Positions 35,685 through 47,733 of a DNA stretch of 64,000 nt are shown here, piece after piece. Location: contig UBXM01000050.1 in the NCBI GenBank assembly GCA_900469445.1, positions 1-64,000 on the forward strand, in the 5' to 3' direction. Under the pieces are notes generated by a model that saw only the letters and a list, made by a program, of their open reading frames with translations, was not told the DNA's origin and made no database searches. Position 1 is the stretch's first letter; each line of letters starts with the position of its first letter. This stretch comes from Hyphomicrobiales bacterium (GTDB lineage: Bacteria; Pseudomonadota; Alphaproteobacteria; Rhizobiales; Rhizobiaceae). Made by a program: the position numbers and the translations under genes.

Positions 35685-36677
35685 ATGATCACGCGTAGCA
35701 AGAGTATTGACCAGCACAGCCAGATAAAAGCCGCTGCAGCGACGGCGTTCGATAAGCTCACACCAACAATATTTCACGAGCACTGGTGGCTGGAAGCCGC
35801 TACCCACGGGCGAGTCGATTTCATCGAAGTGACCGATGGCGGGCGCACCGTGGGGCGTCTTCCCTATATGGTGAACTCCCGCTACGGGCTGGCGAGCAGC
35901 AACATGCCGACGCTTACCCACTTTCTCGGACCCGGTATCGATGACGGCGGTGGCAGCGAAGCCAATCGCTATGTCAAACGCCACTCGATCACACAGGAAC
36001 TCATCCGCAAGCTTCCGACGCTTTCATCCTTTCGCCAGAAGATGCATCGCGGCATTTGCGACGCCCTGCCCTTCCAGGCACAGGGATATGGTGTGCAGGT
36101 CCAGTTCACCTTCGAGATAGAACCCTATCCGGAAACCGTGATCTGGAAGGGAATGCGCGACAAGACGCGCAATGTCATCCGTCGCGCAGCCGAGAATTTC
36201 GAGGTACACGAAAGCTCGGATCCGGAAGCCTTCTTCCATCTTTCGGCGGCCCATCTCGCGCAGAAGAACCAGCAGCCGAATATAGACTTCAACACCTGTC
36301 AGGAGATCGCGGTCCAGGCGATCAATCGCGGACGCGGCCATATCTGGGTTGCACGCGAGATCGGCACCGGCGAGGCCAAGGCGGCGATATTCTGCGTGTT
36401 CGACAACAATACCTATTATTACCTGATGTCGACCCGCTGCGCGGATGCAGGCAATGGCGTCGTGCCGCTGCTGCTCTGGAACGCCATCCAGTCTGCCGCG
36501 GCCATGGGCTATGTCTTCGACTTCGACGGGATCGTTAACGCCGGTTCGATCCTGCTTTTCTCCGGCTTCGGCGGCAAGACATCGCCACGCTACATCGTCA
36601 CCAAGGCCAGCATGCCCTATCGAGTGTTGCGGCAGATCCGCCGGATGGATTCCACGGTCCAGAACTCGTTCTGCTGA
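35685..36677 (+). CDS. FemAB/GNAT-fold acyltransferase (BioF2-like)
   Basis: A 330-residue protein with the double-GNAT layout. The central KGMRDKTRNVIRRAAENFEVHE (about 152-173) is the helix-turn typical of FemAB-like, Acetyltransf_6 proteins, and the C-terminal FDFDGIVNAGSILLFSGFGGKTSPRY is their glycine-rich motif. Similar proteins N-acylate amino sugars or transfer amino acids in polysaccharide clusters. ATG at 35685 was chosen with GAGG about 10 bp upstream; TTG at 35670 is the alternative. It is the last gene of the locus and has its own AT-rich promoter region. Confidence 0.82.
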   Translation: MITRSKSIDQHSQIKAAAATAFDKLTPTIFHEHWWLEAATHGRVDFIEVTDGGRTVGRLPYMVNSRYGLASSNMPTLTHFLGPGIDDGGGSEANRYVKRHSITQELIRKLPTLSSFRQKMHRGICDALPFQAQGYGVQVQFTFEIEPYPETVIWKGMRDKTRNVIRRAAENFEVHESSDPEAFFHLSAAHLAQKNQQPNIDFNTCQEIAVQAINRGRGHIWVAREIGTGEAKAAIFCVFDNNTYYYLMSTRCADAGNGVVPLLLWNAIQSAAAMGYVFDFDGIVNAGSILLFSGFGGKTSPRYIVTKASMPYRVLRQIRRMDSTVQNSFC

Positions 36678-36709
36678 GCACCGGGCGATACCGGCTGAAA
36701 ATCGTTGAG

Positions 36710-36739
36710 AGTAACAAACGACCGCCTTATGGCGGATCG
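36710..36739 (-). terminator. Terminator-like hairpin after tRNA-Gln
   Basis: CCGCC-ataa-GGCGG on the minus strand with CGA/TCG extension, followed by TCGTTTGTTAC. It directly follows the tRNA 3' end and also lies 40 bp past the rightward acyltransferase stop, so it could act in both directions. Confidence 0.5.
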
Positions 36740-36814
36740 TGGCTGGGGCGCCAGGATTCGAACCTGGGAATGCCGGTACCAAAAACCGGTGCCTTACCGC
36801 TTGGCGACGCCCCA
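36740..36814 (-). tRNA. tRNA-Gln (anticodon TTG)
   Basis: A 75-nt cloverleaf read leftward. The acceptor arms TGGGGCG/CGCCCCA pair perfectly and CCA is encoded. The D-arm is GCCAAGCGGTAAGGC, the anticodon loop TTTTGGT (anticodon TTG, codon CAA) and the T-arm GGTTCGAATCC. Confidence 0.97.
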
Positions 36815-36977
36815 ACACGTTCGTGACGGCATGAATAAGCCGCACGACAGGCGCCTCCTCTAGCAAAGCTTTATCCCGTCCTCAACGGCTATCTTCGTTC
36901 ATCCGCCTATTTTCCTTATGATCGTTTTTGGAATAAAGCGGGGAAGCACGAAGTAAAGGGTTGGCAAGACGCAAGGC

Positions 36978-37889
36978 ATGGCAAGCGATATCGATTTCGA
37001 CACCGAGTTTTCTCCGGCCTATGGCAATGCCGTTGCAATTGCGGACGGCGTCCAGCGGCTGACGGTGAACAACCCCTCACCCTTCACCTTTTACGGCACC
37101 AACAGCTATATCGTCGGCAAATCATCGTTGGCGATCATCGATCCCGGCCCGGATGACGAAGCGCATTTCGATGCGCTGATGAAGACCATCGACGGGCGGA
37201 CCGTCAGCCATATCTTCGTCAGCCATACGCATCGGGATCATTCGCCGCTCGCCAGGCGCCTGAAGGATGCGACCGGCGCATTGACGGTTGCCGAAGGTCC
37301 GCATCGCGCGGCACGGCCGCTGCATGAAGGCGAGGTCAATCCGTTTTCCGAAAGCGCCGATACGGATTTCCTGCCGGATATCGCCATTGCCGACGGGCAG
37401 GTGATCGAAGGTGACGGCTGGGCGCTTTCGGCCATTCACACGCCTGGACACACGGCGAACCATTCGGCCTTCGCGCTCGACGGTACCGGCATCGTGTTTT
37501 CGGCCGACCACGTGATGGCCTGGGCGACAACGATCGTGGCGCCGCCGGACGGATCGATGGCCGATTTCATGGCCTCGGTCGAAAAGCTTCTGACCCGCAC
37601 CGACCGGATCTATTTTCCCGGCCACGGCGGCCCTGTGCGCGAGCCCGCCTCATTTTTGCGGGGGCTTCGAACGCACAGAAGGATGCGGGAAAGAGCTGTG
37701 ATGGAGCGTATTCTCGCCGGCGATACGCTGATCGCAGATATGGTCAAGACGATCTATGCGAAGACCGATCCCCGGCTGCATGGCGCAGCAGCGCTTTCCG
37801 TCCTCGCCCATATCGAGGATCTTCTCGAAAAAGGACGGGTGACGACCGACGGTCCTCCATCGCTTCATGGGATCTACAGACCGGCCTGA
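36978..37889 (+). CDS. MBL-fold metallo-hydrolase
   Basis: A 303-residue metallo-beta-lactamase-fold enzyme. The metal motif HTHRDH is at 83-88, a further GHTANHSAF histidine near 157, FSADHVM near 178 and PGHGGPV near 215. The C-terminal winged-helix-like region (AALSVLAHIEDLLEKGRV) matches LACTB2-type hydrolases/endoribonucleases. Its substrate is not known. It converges on the DUF1499 gene with 9 bp between stops. Confidence 0.88.
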   Translation: MASDIDFDTEFSPAYGNAVAIADGVQRLTVNNPSPFTFYGTNSYIVGKSSLAIIDPGPDDEAHFDALMKTIDGRTVSHIFVSHTHRDHSPLARRLKDATGALTVAEGPHRAARPLHEGEVNPFSESADTDFLPDIAIADGQVIEGDGWALSAIHTPGHTANHSAFALDGTGIVFSADHVMAWATTIVAPPDGSMADFMASVEKLLTRTDRIYFPGHGGPVREPASFLRGLRTHRRMRERAVMERILAGDTLIADMVKTIYAKTDPRLHGAAALSVLAHIEDLLEKGRVTTDGPPSLHGIYRPA

Positions 37890-37898
37890 GAGAAAACT

Positions 37899-38792
37899 CT
37901 AGCCGCCAGCAAGCCCGAGCAGTTCGGTATCCAGCCGGTCGAGGAAATCCTCGGCGATCTCGGCGCCGAAGCCAAGGTCGTGCGGCCCGTAACGGGACAC
38001 GACGCGGATATCGACAAAGGTCGTTTCGGCATCCTCGCGCAGTCTGATCACCACATCGAAACGCAATCCGGCAACCAGCGTGCGCGTCGCCCCCTGCAAC
38101 ACCACTTCGGTCGGATTGCCGATGGCAGCATCCAGAGAGGGTTCCGGCCGCGGCAAGGGCACCGGCGCGATATCCGGTACCGGGGCCTGATCGTCCTTTG
38201 GCGCACTGCGCTCGGCAAGATCCGGCTCGACCAGCGAAAGACCTTCCGTCTTGGCGATCGCGATCCGGGCGGAGAGCGACGCCTTGCGGACGCCGTCATA
38301 AACCCTGTCGAGCGCGCCTTCGTATCGCCTGCCGATCAGGCCGGGATAGGCCGTGAATTGCGCGCGCCGCTCGCCTGCGGCAGGCGCGGCAGGCCTCGGA
38401 AGCCAACGCTGGGCGAAATGCGGTTCGGAGATGAAGGCCGGCGGATCAACAAGATCGGTCGAGATGTCGTAGATTGCCGGCATCGTATAATATTGTACGG
38501 CCCCATAAGCGACTGTGCCGATCGGCAAGGCCGCATAGATCAGTCCTTTCGTGGCGGCGACACCGCCATCGGCCCCAACCTGCCACAGGCGCGCAAGGCC
38601 GATCAGCGAAAGCGGCACTGATACGACCGCGATAGCTGCAGACAGGAACAGCAGAGCCAGAAAATCCGGTTCGCTCAACGGGCCGAAGCGATGGGCAAGC
38701 GCTGAAAGCAGGAAGAGCAGCAATGCCGACAAGGCCAGCCGCCGACCAAGATAGGCGGATTGGGACACGGGCCGGACGAAACGGACTGTCAT
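37899..38792 (-). CDS. DUF1499 membrane protein
   Basis: A 297-residue protein with three N-terminal membrane segments (about 19-38, 45-70, 80-100) and a C-terminal DUF1499 domain (EGALDRVYDGVRKA ... DVVIRLREDAETTFVDIRVVSRYG). A Pro-rich spacer splits the domain. The domain is of unknown function and common in Rhizobiales. The start is uncertain: MTVRF at 38792 removes a non-conserved 70-residue extension that would begin at 39002. No strong ribosome-binding site is visible. Confidence 0.75.
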   Translation of the reverse strand: MTVRFVRPVSQSAYLGRRLALSALLLFLLSALAHRFGPLSEPDFLALLFLSAAIAVVSVPLSLIGLARLWQVGADGGVAATKGLIYAALPIGTVAYGAVQYYTMPAIYDISTDLVDPPAFISEPHFAQRWLPRPAAPAAGERRAQFTAYPGLIGRRYEGALDRVYDGVRKASLSARIAIAKTEGLSLVEPDLAERSAPKDDQAPVPDIAPVPLPRPEPSLDAAIGNPTEVVLQGATRTLVAGLRFDVVIRLREDAETTFVDIRVVSRYGPHDLGFGAEIAEDFLDRLDTELLGLAGG

Positions 38793-39000
38793 TTTGCGGT
38801 GCCAAGCTCCGGACGAAACAATCATGACTGTGTAGGACAGGTGTTGACGAAATGGAAACTCAAAGCACCGCAGACGGTCGCGACTGCCGCTTGCAACCTG
38901 TTTTTCCACCTCGATTTTTGCGCAATACCCGCGCATTTTCACATCGGATGCTCTACATACCGATAAGCGGCTCACCCGCGCGATCTGATGGAGCATGACC

Positions 39001-39270
39001 ATGCGTCTTCACCGACTTCTCATTCCGTCCGCACTGCTTCTGCTTTTGGCCTCCTGCCAGACGATGACACCGGAGGAACGGCGAGCGGCCGACGAGCGGA
39101 CCTGCGCCGGATACGGTTTCCGCGCCAAGACAGATGCCATGTCGCGTTGCCTGCTCGATCTTGAACTCGACCGGCGCGCTCAAACCCGCTCGATGATGGA
39201 ACGCAATGATTCGATGTTCTGGCAACAGCCGGTCGTGATAGAGCGTCGGGTGATCGTGCACCGGCGGTGA
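39001..39270 (+). CDS. Small hypothetical lipoprotein
   Basis: An 89-residue protein with a type II signal peptide, lipobox LLASC with the acylated Cys near residue 18. The mature part has CAGYGFRAKTDAMSRCLLDLELDRR, a two-cysteine pattern repeated in many rhizobial small lipoproteins, and an Arg-rich tail. ATG at 39001 is preferred over 38995 because GGAG (38990-38993) is properly spaced only for it. It probably sits on the periplasmic face of a membrane. Function unknown. Confidence 0.75.
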   Translation: MRLHRLLIPSALLLLLASCQTMTPEERRAADERTCAGYGFRAKTDAMSRCLLDLELDRRAQTRSMMERNDSMFWQQPVVIERRVIVHRR

Positions 39271-39276
39271 TATCCG

Positions 39277-39636
39277 CTATTGCCTGTATTGCAGCTCGAT
39301 CCTGATCCCTTCGGGGCCATAAACGAATATCTGGCCTATGCCTGATCCGGGTATTTCATCACTCTCCAGCCGGAAGCCCGTCGCTTGCGCCCGTCTCATC
39401 GCATCATCGCGATCGTAAAAGGCGAAGGCGGCATGGTTGAGCATGCCTTGCGGAAATTCAGCTTGACGTTCCACGACATTGAGATGGATTGCCGGGTGGC
39501 CCTCGAGATAAAGCCAGTGGCCGGGCATGTCGAAAGGCGGACGATAGCCCTCCTCCACCCCAAGCAGCGTCTTGAGGAAGTCGATCATCACTGCCGCATC
39601 ACGAGTATGGATGTTGACATGATCCAGTCGCGGCAT
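39277..39636 (-). CDS. VOC/glyoxalase family protein
   Basis: A 119-residue single-domain protein with the paired beta-alpha-beta-beta-beta modules of the vicinal oxygen chelate fold. LDHVNIHTRDAAVMIDFLKTLLG gives the first metal His (H6), HLNVV and NHAAFAF further His residues, and FVYGPEGIRIELQYRQ the last ligand Glu near 115. It is a metal-dependent lyase or dioxygenase-like enzyme of unknown substrate. It converges on the small lipoprotein gene. Confidence 0.85.
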   Translation of the reverse strand: MPRLDHVNIHTRDAAVMIDFLKTLLGVEEGYRPPFDMPGHWLYLEGHPAIHLNVVERQAEFPQGMLNHAAFAFYDRDDAMRRAQATGFRLESDEIPGSGIGQIFVYGPEGIRIELQYRQ

Positions 39637-39722
39637 CGGCCCCTCCCAAGCTTTACTGCCAAGGGCTTACGATAACACGGCAAGACAGGTCGGGGCCATC
39701 GCGCCGCACCTCAGACAAGAGG

Positions 39723-42395
<2,673 letters not shown>

Positions 42396-42779
42396 TCCTG
42401 CCTCCCCGCGCATTTTTCTCTGAAATTCAGAGCTTTTGCAACAGCTTGGGAAATCATGACGGCAGGATTATGTGCGCTGCAGCATTATGCAACAGGCAAT
42501 TTGGCGCAATTCGCAGGGAGGCCGAAAAAAGGTGGGAAATAAAAGCTTTGCGGGGCCGGATCACACTCGGCCCCGCAAAGCCTTCCGCGCAGGACAGGAA
42601 ACCCACGCGGGGGGTACATATTCGCCGAGATGGCCTTTGCGCCTGATAGACGCCCCCCAGCCCCCGCCGAATCCGTAATTCTGCATAGCCATATACCACA
42701 TTATGCGCATCCCCTATATGGGTGAAACAACATAGATGTGACGACAATCAATTGTGATGCGAAAATTGATCGGTTTTTG
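42396..42779. other. smc-ppdK intergenic region
   Basis: About 380 bp. It contains the strong smc terminator described separately. The ppdK promoter should lie between 42400 and 42535; CATAAT sequences occur there without a clear -35. On the minus strand 42692-42561 holds a 43-codon Gly-rich reading frame that runs into the terminator stem; I do not call it a gene. Confidence 0.5.
42537..42581 (-). terminator. Strong intrinsic terminator downstream of smc
   Basis: A perfect 14-bp GC-rich stem (arms 42545-42558 and 42568-42581, loop of 9 nt) is followed on the minus strand by TTTTATTT. It lies about 200 nt after the smc stop and before the ppdK promoter region. Confidence 0.85.
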
Positions 42780-45700
42780 TCAGCTTGCTTCCCGCAGCAG
42801 TTCCGCGGTCTGCAGATCGACGGAGACCAATTGGGAAACGCCCTGCTCGGCCATGGTGACGCCGAAAAGGCGGTTCATGCGCGCCATGGTAATCGGATTA
42901 TGGGTGATGATGACGAAACGCGTTTCCGTCGATGCCGCCATCTCATCCATCAGGTTGCAATAACGCTCGACATTGTGGTCGTCGAGCGGTGCATCCACCT
43001 CGTCCAGCACACAGATCGGTGCAGGATTGGTGAGGAAGACCGCAAAGATCAGCGCCATTGCGGTGAGCGCCTGCTCGCCACCTGAAAGAAGCGTCATCGT
43101 CTGCGGCTTCTTGCCGGGCGGACGGGCGAGAATTTCCAGTCCGGCTTCCAGCGGATCTTCGGACTCGATCAGTTGCAGTTCCGCCGTGCCGCCGCCGAAA
43201 AGATGGGTGAACAGGCGCTGGAACTGGGTATTGACCACGTCGAAGGCAGCGATCAGCCGCTCGCGGCCTTCCTTGTTGAGGCTCTGAATCGCGCCGCGCA
43301 ACTTGCGGATTGCGTCGACCACATCGTCGCGCTCGCGGGTGAGCGTCTGCAGCTTGTCGGAAAGCTCCTTTTGCTCCTCGTCGGCGCGCAGGTTGACGGC
43401 GCCGAGCCGCTCACGCTCCATCTTCAACCGGTCGACCTCGCGCTCGATGGCGCGGATATCCGGCACCGACTGGCCGGGCTGAAGGCCTGTCAGGCGCAGC
43501 ACTTCCGGCGGAGAAACATTCAATGCCTCGCGGATACGCTGCTCGCCCTCGCGACGGCGTTCGGCGGCTGACACCAGGCGTTCCTCGGCACGGCCGCGTT
43601 TTTCGCGCACATCGGCAAGTTCCGACAATGCAGTTGCGGCGCGCTGATCCGCCTCGCGCTGGCGGGTTTCGGCCACGACCAGCTCATCGGAGGCGAGCTT
43701 GCGGGCGTTTTCGGCCTTTTGCAGTTCGGACATCAGGCTGCGGCGGCGGTCGTCCACCTCTTCGGGTGCCGCCTCAAGCTCGACGATTTCGTCGCGAGCT
43801 TCTTCCTCGCGTTCACGCAGACTGTCGATATGGTGGGCGGCGCTGTCGGCACGCGCCTTCCAGGAAGAGCGCTCCTGAGCGATCGCAGCAATACGTCGCT
43901 TGCGGGATTCCAGCTCCCGGCTCAGGCCTTCGTAACTGGCGCGCGCTTCCGCCAGACGACCGCGATCGGTGGCGACAGTTGCCTGCTGATCGCGCAAGCG
44001 GTTGTCGAGATCGGAAATATCCGGCGCGTTTTCGAGTTCGATACGGGCATTTTCACCCTGCGCCTCGACATCCTCGATCTGCGCATCGACCTGGCTCAGA
44101 GCTTCGGCCACGACATCACGGCGGCGCATGAGATCGCCGGAAGCGCGTTCCGCCGCAGCAAGCGCTTCGCGGGCATCGGCCACCTGACGGGTTGCAAGAC
44201 GCACCCGGTCGCGGGCATCGGCAAGCGTACGTTCGCTTGAGGCGATCTCGGCCACGGCATCCGCGAGCAGGCTTTCACATTCGGAAAGCACGTCACGGGC
44301 TTCATCTATCTCTGCTTCGAGTTCGGACAGGCGGTTTTTCTGCGACAGGCGAAGGGCGGCGGCACCCGGCGCCTCCGAACCGGTGACATGACCATCCCAG
44401 CGATAAACGGCGCCGTCTTTCGTCACCAGACGCTGGCCGGGCTTCAGCGACGCCCTGAGTTTTTCGGCGTCGCCAGCGGAAACGATGCCGATCTGAGCAA
44501 GCGCGCGCGCCAGTTCCGGCGGAGCGGTGACGCGGGCCGATAGCGGCTCGACGCCTTCCGGCAAGCGCGGATCGGCGGAGGCATCGCCATTGACCGACCA
44601 ATAGCTCGGAGCCGCGTCATCGACCGGGCTTTCAAGGTCGTCGCCAAGGGCAGCACCAAGAGCTGCCTCGTAACCGCGCTCGACATGCACCATTTCGGCA
44701 ACGGGAACGTAATCACCAGAAGCCGCACCGGCGGCCAGCATTTTTGAAATCGTGCGGGCTTCGGTCTCCAGCCCGTTCACCTTAGTCTTCGCATCCTCGA
44801 CAGGACGGCGGGCCGAGAGTTCAGCGGTGCGTGTCGAGGCAAGCGCCGCTTCAGCTTCCTCGGCGGCGGCGGTCGCGTCTTCCAGCGCGATCTCGGCGGC
44901 TTCGACCAGTTCGGCCTTTTCCGCCGGATCATCCAGTGAAGACAGGCGTTCGGAGACTGCGTCGAGTTCGGCGGATGCATCCTGCCGCTGGCGATCGAGA
45001 CGCTGGCGGCGTTCGGAAAGATCACGGATCAGGCGATCGAGCTGATTGCGACCGGCAGCGGCCTCGGCGCGCTCACCGGTGATCGCAGCCAGCAATTGTT
45101 CGCTGTCGGTAAGGGTCGCACCTGCCGCCTCGAATGCCTCACGCAGATCGGCGCTTTCTGCACCGCTGTCCGCCAGCATGTCGTTAAGCTCGGCTTCTTC
45201 CTCATCCAGCTTTTCGAGAAAGGCCGTGTTGTCGGCGGCGAGCTGTTCCTCGCGACGAATGTCTTCCGCCAATTGGGCAAGACGGCGGGTCAGTTCGTCG
45301 CGGCGTTTCAGCAGGCGTCCGGCCTCCTCTTCCAGCTGGCTGCGAGCGATCTGCAGACGTTGAAGCGCAGCACCGGCTTTTGCCTCTTCCTCTCGCAGTT
45401 CCGGCAGTTTGAGGCTGGCGACGGCCTGATCCTTGGCCGCTTCCATCTGGGCCTGCGCCCTTTCGGCCACCACGACGGTGATCTGGTTGAGAGCGGTCTG
45501 GGCTTCCAGCTCCGCCTGCTCCGCCTCGACCCAGCGGATATGCAGGAGCATGGCCTCGCGGGCGCGGATATCCGCTGACAGCGACTTGAAGCGGTTTGCC
45601 TGCCTCGCCTGCCGTTTCAGGCTTTCAATCTGGCTTTCCAGCTGGACGACTACATCTTCCAGCCGTTCCAGATTGGTTTCAGCGGCACGCAGGCGAAGTT

Positions 45701-46241
45701 CCGCCTCATGGCGGCGGGAATGCAGGCCGGAAATACCGGCAGCTTCTTCCAGCAATTGCCGGCGCGCCTGCGGCTTGGCGTTGATCAGTTCGCCTATACG
45801 CCCCTGTCCGACCATGGAGGGCGAACGGGCGCCGGTGGATGCGTCGGCGAAGAGAAGCTGGACGTCCTTGGCGCGGCTTTCCTTGCCGTTGATGCGATAG
45901 ACGGAACCATTCTCCCGCTCGATACGGCGGGTGACCTGAATCTCGTCGGCATCATTGAAGGCGGCGGGAGCGGTGCGATCGGAATTGTCGAGGAAAAGCC
46001 CGACCTCGGCGGTATTGCGAGCCGGACGGTTGCCGGAGCCCGAGAAAATCACGTCATCCATGCCGGACGCGCGCATGTTCTTGTAGGAATTTTCGCCCAT
46101 AACCCAGCGAAGCGCCTCGACAAGGTTGGACTTGCCGCAGCCGTTCGGCCCGACCACGCCGGTCAGGCCGCGCTCGATGAAAAACTCCGTCGGCTCGACG
46201 AAAGACTTGAAACCGACAAGGCGCAGCTTGTTGAACTTCAT
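42780..46241 (-). CDS. smc: Chromosome segregation protein SMC
   Basis: A 1153-residue ATPase of the bacterial condensin SMC-ScpAB. The Walker A motif GPNGCGKSNL lies at 31-40, long coiled coils occupy about 165-490 and 660-1000, the hinge about 500-650, and the C-terminal ABC signature LSGGEQALTAMAL and Walker B CVLDEVDAPLDD lie near 1055-1095. It organises and separates chromosomes. It lies 33 bp after the DsbA-like gene on the same strand, so the two probably share a transcript that ends at 42537-42581. Confidence 0.98.
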   Translation of the reverse strand: MKFNKLRLVGFKSFVEPTEFFIERGLTGVVGPNGCGKSNLVEALRWVMGENSYKNMRASGMDDVIFSGSGNRPARNTAEVGLFLDNSDRTAPAAFNDADEIQVTRRIERENGSVYRINGKESRAKDVQLLFADASTGARSPSMVGQGRIGELINAKPQARRQLLEEAAGISGLHSRRHEAELRLRAAETNLERLEDVVVQLESQIESLKRQARQANRFKSLSADIRAREAMLLHIRWVEAEQAELEAQTALNQITVVVAERAQAQMEAAKDQAVASLKLPELREEEAKAGAALQRLQIARSQLEEEAGRLLKRRDELTRRLAQLAEDIRREEQLAADNTAFLEKLDEEEAELNDMLADSGAESADLREAFEAAGATLTDSEQLLAAITGERAEAAAGRNQLDRLIRDLSERRQRLDRQRQDASAELDAVSERLSSLDDPAEKAELVEAAEIALEDATAAAEEAEAALASTRTAELSARRPVEDAKTKVNGLETEARTISKMLAAGAASGDYVPVAEMVHVERGYEAALGAALGDDLESPVDDAAPSYWSVNGDASADPRLPEGVEPLSARVTAPPELARALAQIGIVSAGDAEKLRASLKPGQRLVTKDGAVYRWDGHVTGSEAPGAAALRLSQKNRLSELEAEIDEARDVLSECESLLADAVAEIASSERTLADARDRVRLATRQVADAREALAAAERASGDLMRRRDVVAEALSQVDAQIEDVEAQGENARIELENAPDISDLDNRLRDQQATVATDRGRLAEARASYEGLSRELESRKRRIAAIAQERSSWKARADSAAHHIDSLREREEEARDEIVELEAAPEEVDDRRRSLMSELQKAENARKLASDELVVAETRQREADQRAATALSELADVREKRGRAEERLVSAAERRREGEQRIREALNVSPPEVLRLTGLQPGQSVPDIRAIEREVDRLKMERERLGAVNLRADEEQKELSDKLQTLTRERDDVVDAIRKLRGAIQSLNKEGRERLIAAFDVVNTQFQRLFTHLFGGGTAELQLIESEDPLEAGLEILARPPGKKPQTMTLLSGGEQALTAMALIFAVFLTNPAPICVLDEVDAPLDDHNVERYCNLMDEMAASTETRFVIITHNPITMARMNRLFGVTMAEQGVSQLVSVDLQTAELLREAS

Positions 46242-46274
46242 GCTGCGCCCCTCACGCTCTCAGGTGAGAGAGTG

Positions 46275-46979
46275 TTATCCGATGCTGTCGAAAAGCGCCG
46301 ACATGGATTCAACCGACATGTCTCCAGAATACTTCTTCCCGTTGATCAGGAAGGTCGGCGTGGAGTTGATGTTGAATTCATCCGCGCCACGCTTAACCGA
46401 CGCATTGATTTCATCGAGAAGCGTCTGGTTCGTCAAGCAGGCCTCGAAAGTCTGCTGTGTGTAACCGGCGATCTTTACGCTCTGCATCAGTGCATTGCGT
46501 ACATCCTTGTCGGCCGGAGCCGCCCAGGCGCGCTGCTGCTTGAACAGCATGGAGACCATGGCGAAATACTGTTCCGACGTTGCATGTTCGGTCGGGTTCT
46601 GCGGGTTCGAACGCGCCAGCATGAAGGCAGCGGTCGCGACCGGATCAAACGGGAACTCGCGGATGATGAACTGCACCTTGCCGCTATCGATGTACTTTTC
46701 CTTGATCGGCTCGAAGGTGGTGATGTGGAAATGAGCGCAATGCGGGCAGGTCATCGACATGTATTCGATGACCTTGATCGGTGCATCGTCCTTGCCGAGC
46801 GCCATTTCCGGCAGGGTGCCGGGCTTCAGCGCCGCAGCCATGTCGACATCGCCCTGGGGTTCCGGCTTTTCCTGAGCGAAAGCGTTGGTAACGCTGAACG
46901 GAAGGGCCAAGGAAACTGCAGTGACGGCCACACCGCCGAGAAGCGCGCGCCGTGTCGTGGTGATTTCGTTCAGAAGCAT
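46275..46979 (-). CDS. DsbA-family periplasmic thiol-disulfide oxidoreductase
   Basis: A 234-residue thioredoxin-fold protein. The N-terminus TTTRRALLGGVAVTAVSLA is a signal peptide with an Arg pair (possible Tat), ending near NAFAQ. The active site CPHC follows IEYMSMT near 84-87 of the translated protein. A conserved cis-proline region appears as STPTFLINGKKYSG near the end. It should oxidise or isomerise disulfides of secreted proteins. Start at 46979 (MLLNEIT) has a GGGTG site and replaces the longer reading from 47000. It lies between DUF721 and smc, all leftward. Confidence 0.9.
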   Translation of the reverse strand: MLLNEITTTRRALLGGVAVTAVSLALPFSVTNAFAQEKPEPQGDVDMAAALKPGTLPEMALGKDDAPIKVIEYMSMTCPHCAHFHITTFEPIKEKYIDSGKVQFIIREFPFDPVATAAFMLARSNPQNPTEHATSEQYFAMVSMLFKQQRAWAAPADKDVRNALMQSVKIAGYTQQTFEACLTNQTLLDEINASVKRGADEFNINSTPTFLINGKKYSGDMSVESMSALFDSIG

Positions 46980-47121
46980 GGGACACCCGTGTGAGAGCAA
47001 AAAAGAAAGATTGGAACCTCCGTATCGCGGCGCTCAATCCTCGGCAAGTTGCCGATATGTAACTTACTTCAAAGAATTGTGACAAAAGCTGGGAAAAACG
47101 GGGCTTCTTTTCCCCTTCACC

Positions 47122-47640
47122 TCAACGTGTGCGCTTTTGTTGCATGACGGCTGTACCAAGACGTTCGACCGCCTTGCGCAATGCCTCGCTCTCGATCCCT
47201 TCCATCATTTCATGCAGCTTGCGCGCCGGCTCGCCCTTCAACGGGCGGGGCGTGCGGGAATGCCTGACGGGCGGCGAGACGGGTTTCTGGACGATGCGGA
47301 TCTGGCGCACGGCTGGAAAACCGAAAAAGCTGTTGATGCGCCCGATCAGCTCGCCCTGCGCATGGGTGAGAAAAAGCGCACGAGCGCCTTCGCAGGCGAT
47401 CGTCAGCACGCCCGGCGTATAACCGTCATCCCGATACCCGTCATTGCGGGCCCAGGTGATCTTTTCCGGGCGGGTGCAATCGGCAAATTCTTCGCCGGCG
47501 ATTTCGTCCCAGGAGCCCAGCAGCGCGGTGGAAATGCCGGCGCGCTTCGCCAGCACCGGATCGATGATGCCGTTGGCGATCTCGGCGATCTGGTTTGCAC
47601 CCTTGCGGATGAAAGGCGTCTTCTTCGGCGGGTAATTCAT
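47122..47640 (-). CDS. DUF721 / DciA-like protein
   Basis: A 172-residue protein with the DUF721 domain (LAKRAGISTALLGSWDEIAGEEFADCTRPEKI near 27-58, then GVLTIACEGARALFLTHAQGELIGRIN-like strand-helix). In many bacteria this domain belongs to DciA, the loader of the replicative helicase DnaB; I infer that role. The ATG at 47640 removes 30 unrelated residues of a longer reading. It is divergent from mutY (93 bp). Confidence 0.85.
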   Translation of the reverse strand: MNYPPKKTPFIRKGANQIAEIANGIIDPVLAKRAGISTALLGSWDEIAGEEFADCTRPEKITWARNDGYRDDGYTPGVLTIACEGARALFLTHAQGELIGRINSFFGFPAVRQIRIVQKPVSPPVRHSRTPRPLKGEPARKLHEMMEGIESEALRKAVERLGTAVMQQKRTR

Positions 47641-47733
47641 CGCTGGATAACCGGTCCCACAGGCTTGAGCCGTCCTTGATGCCGGCGCATTCATCTTCCA
47701 AGTATAGGGCACAGACCCCCAAAACGGCAAACG

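Noticed and set aside
42561-42692. Possible 43-residue Gly-rich small protein (MAMQNYGFGGGW...) on the minus strand
   Set aside because: Its last third coincides with the stem of the smc terminator and no ribosome-binding site is seen.
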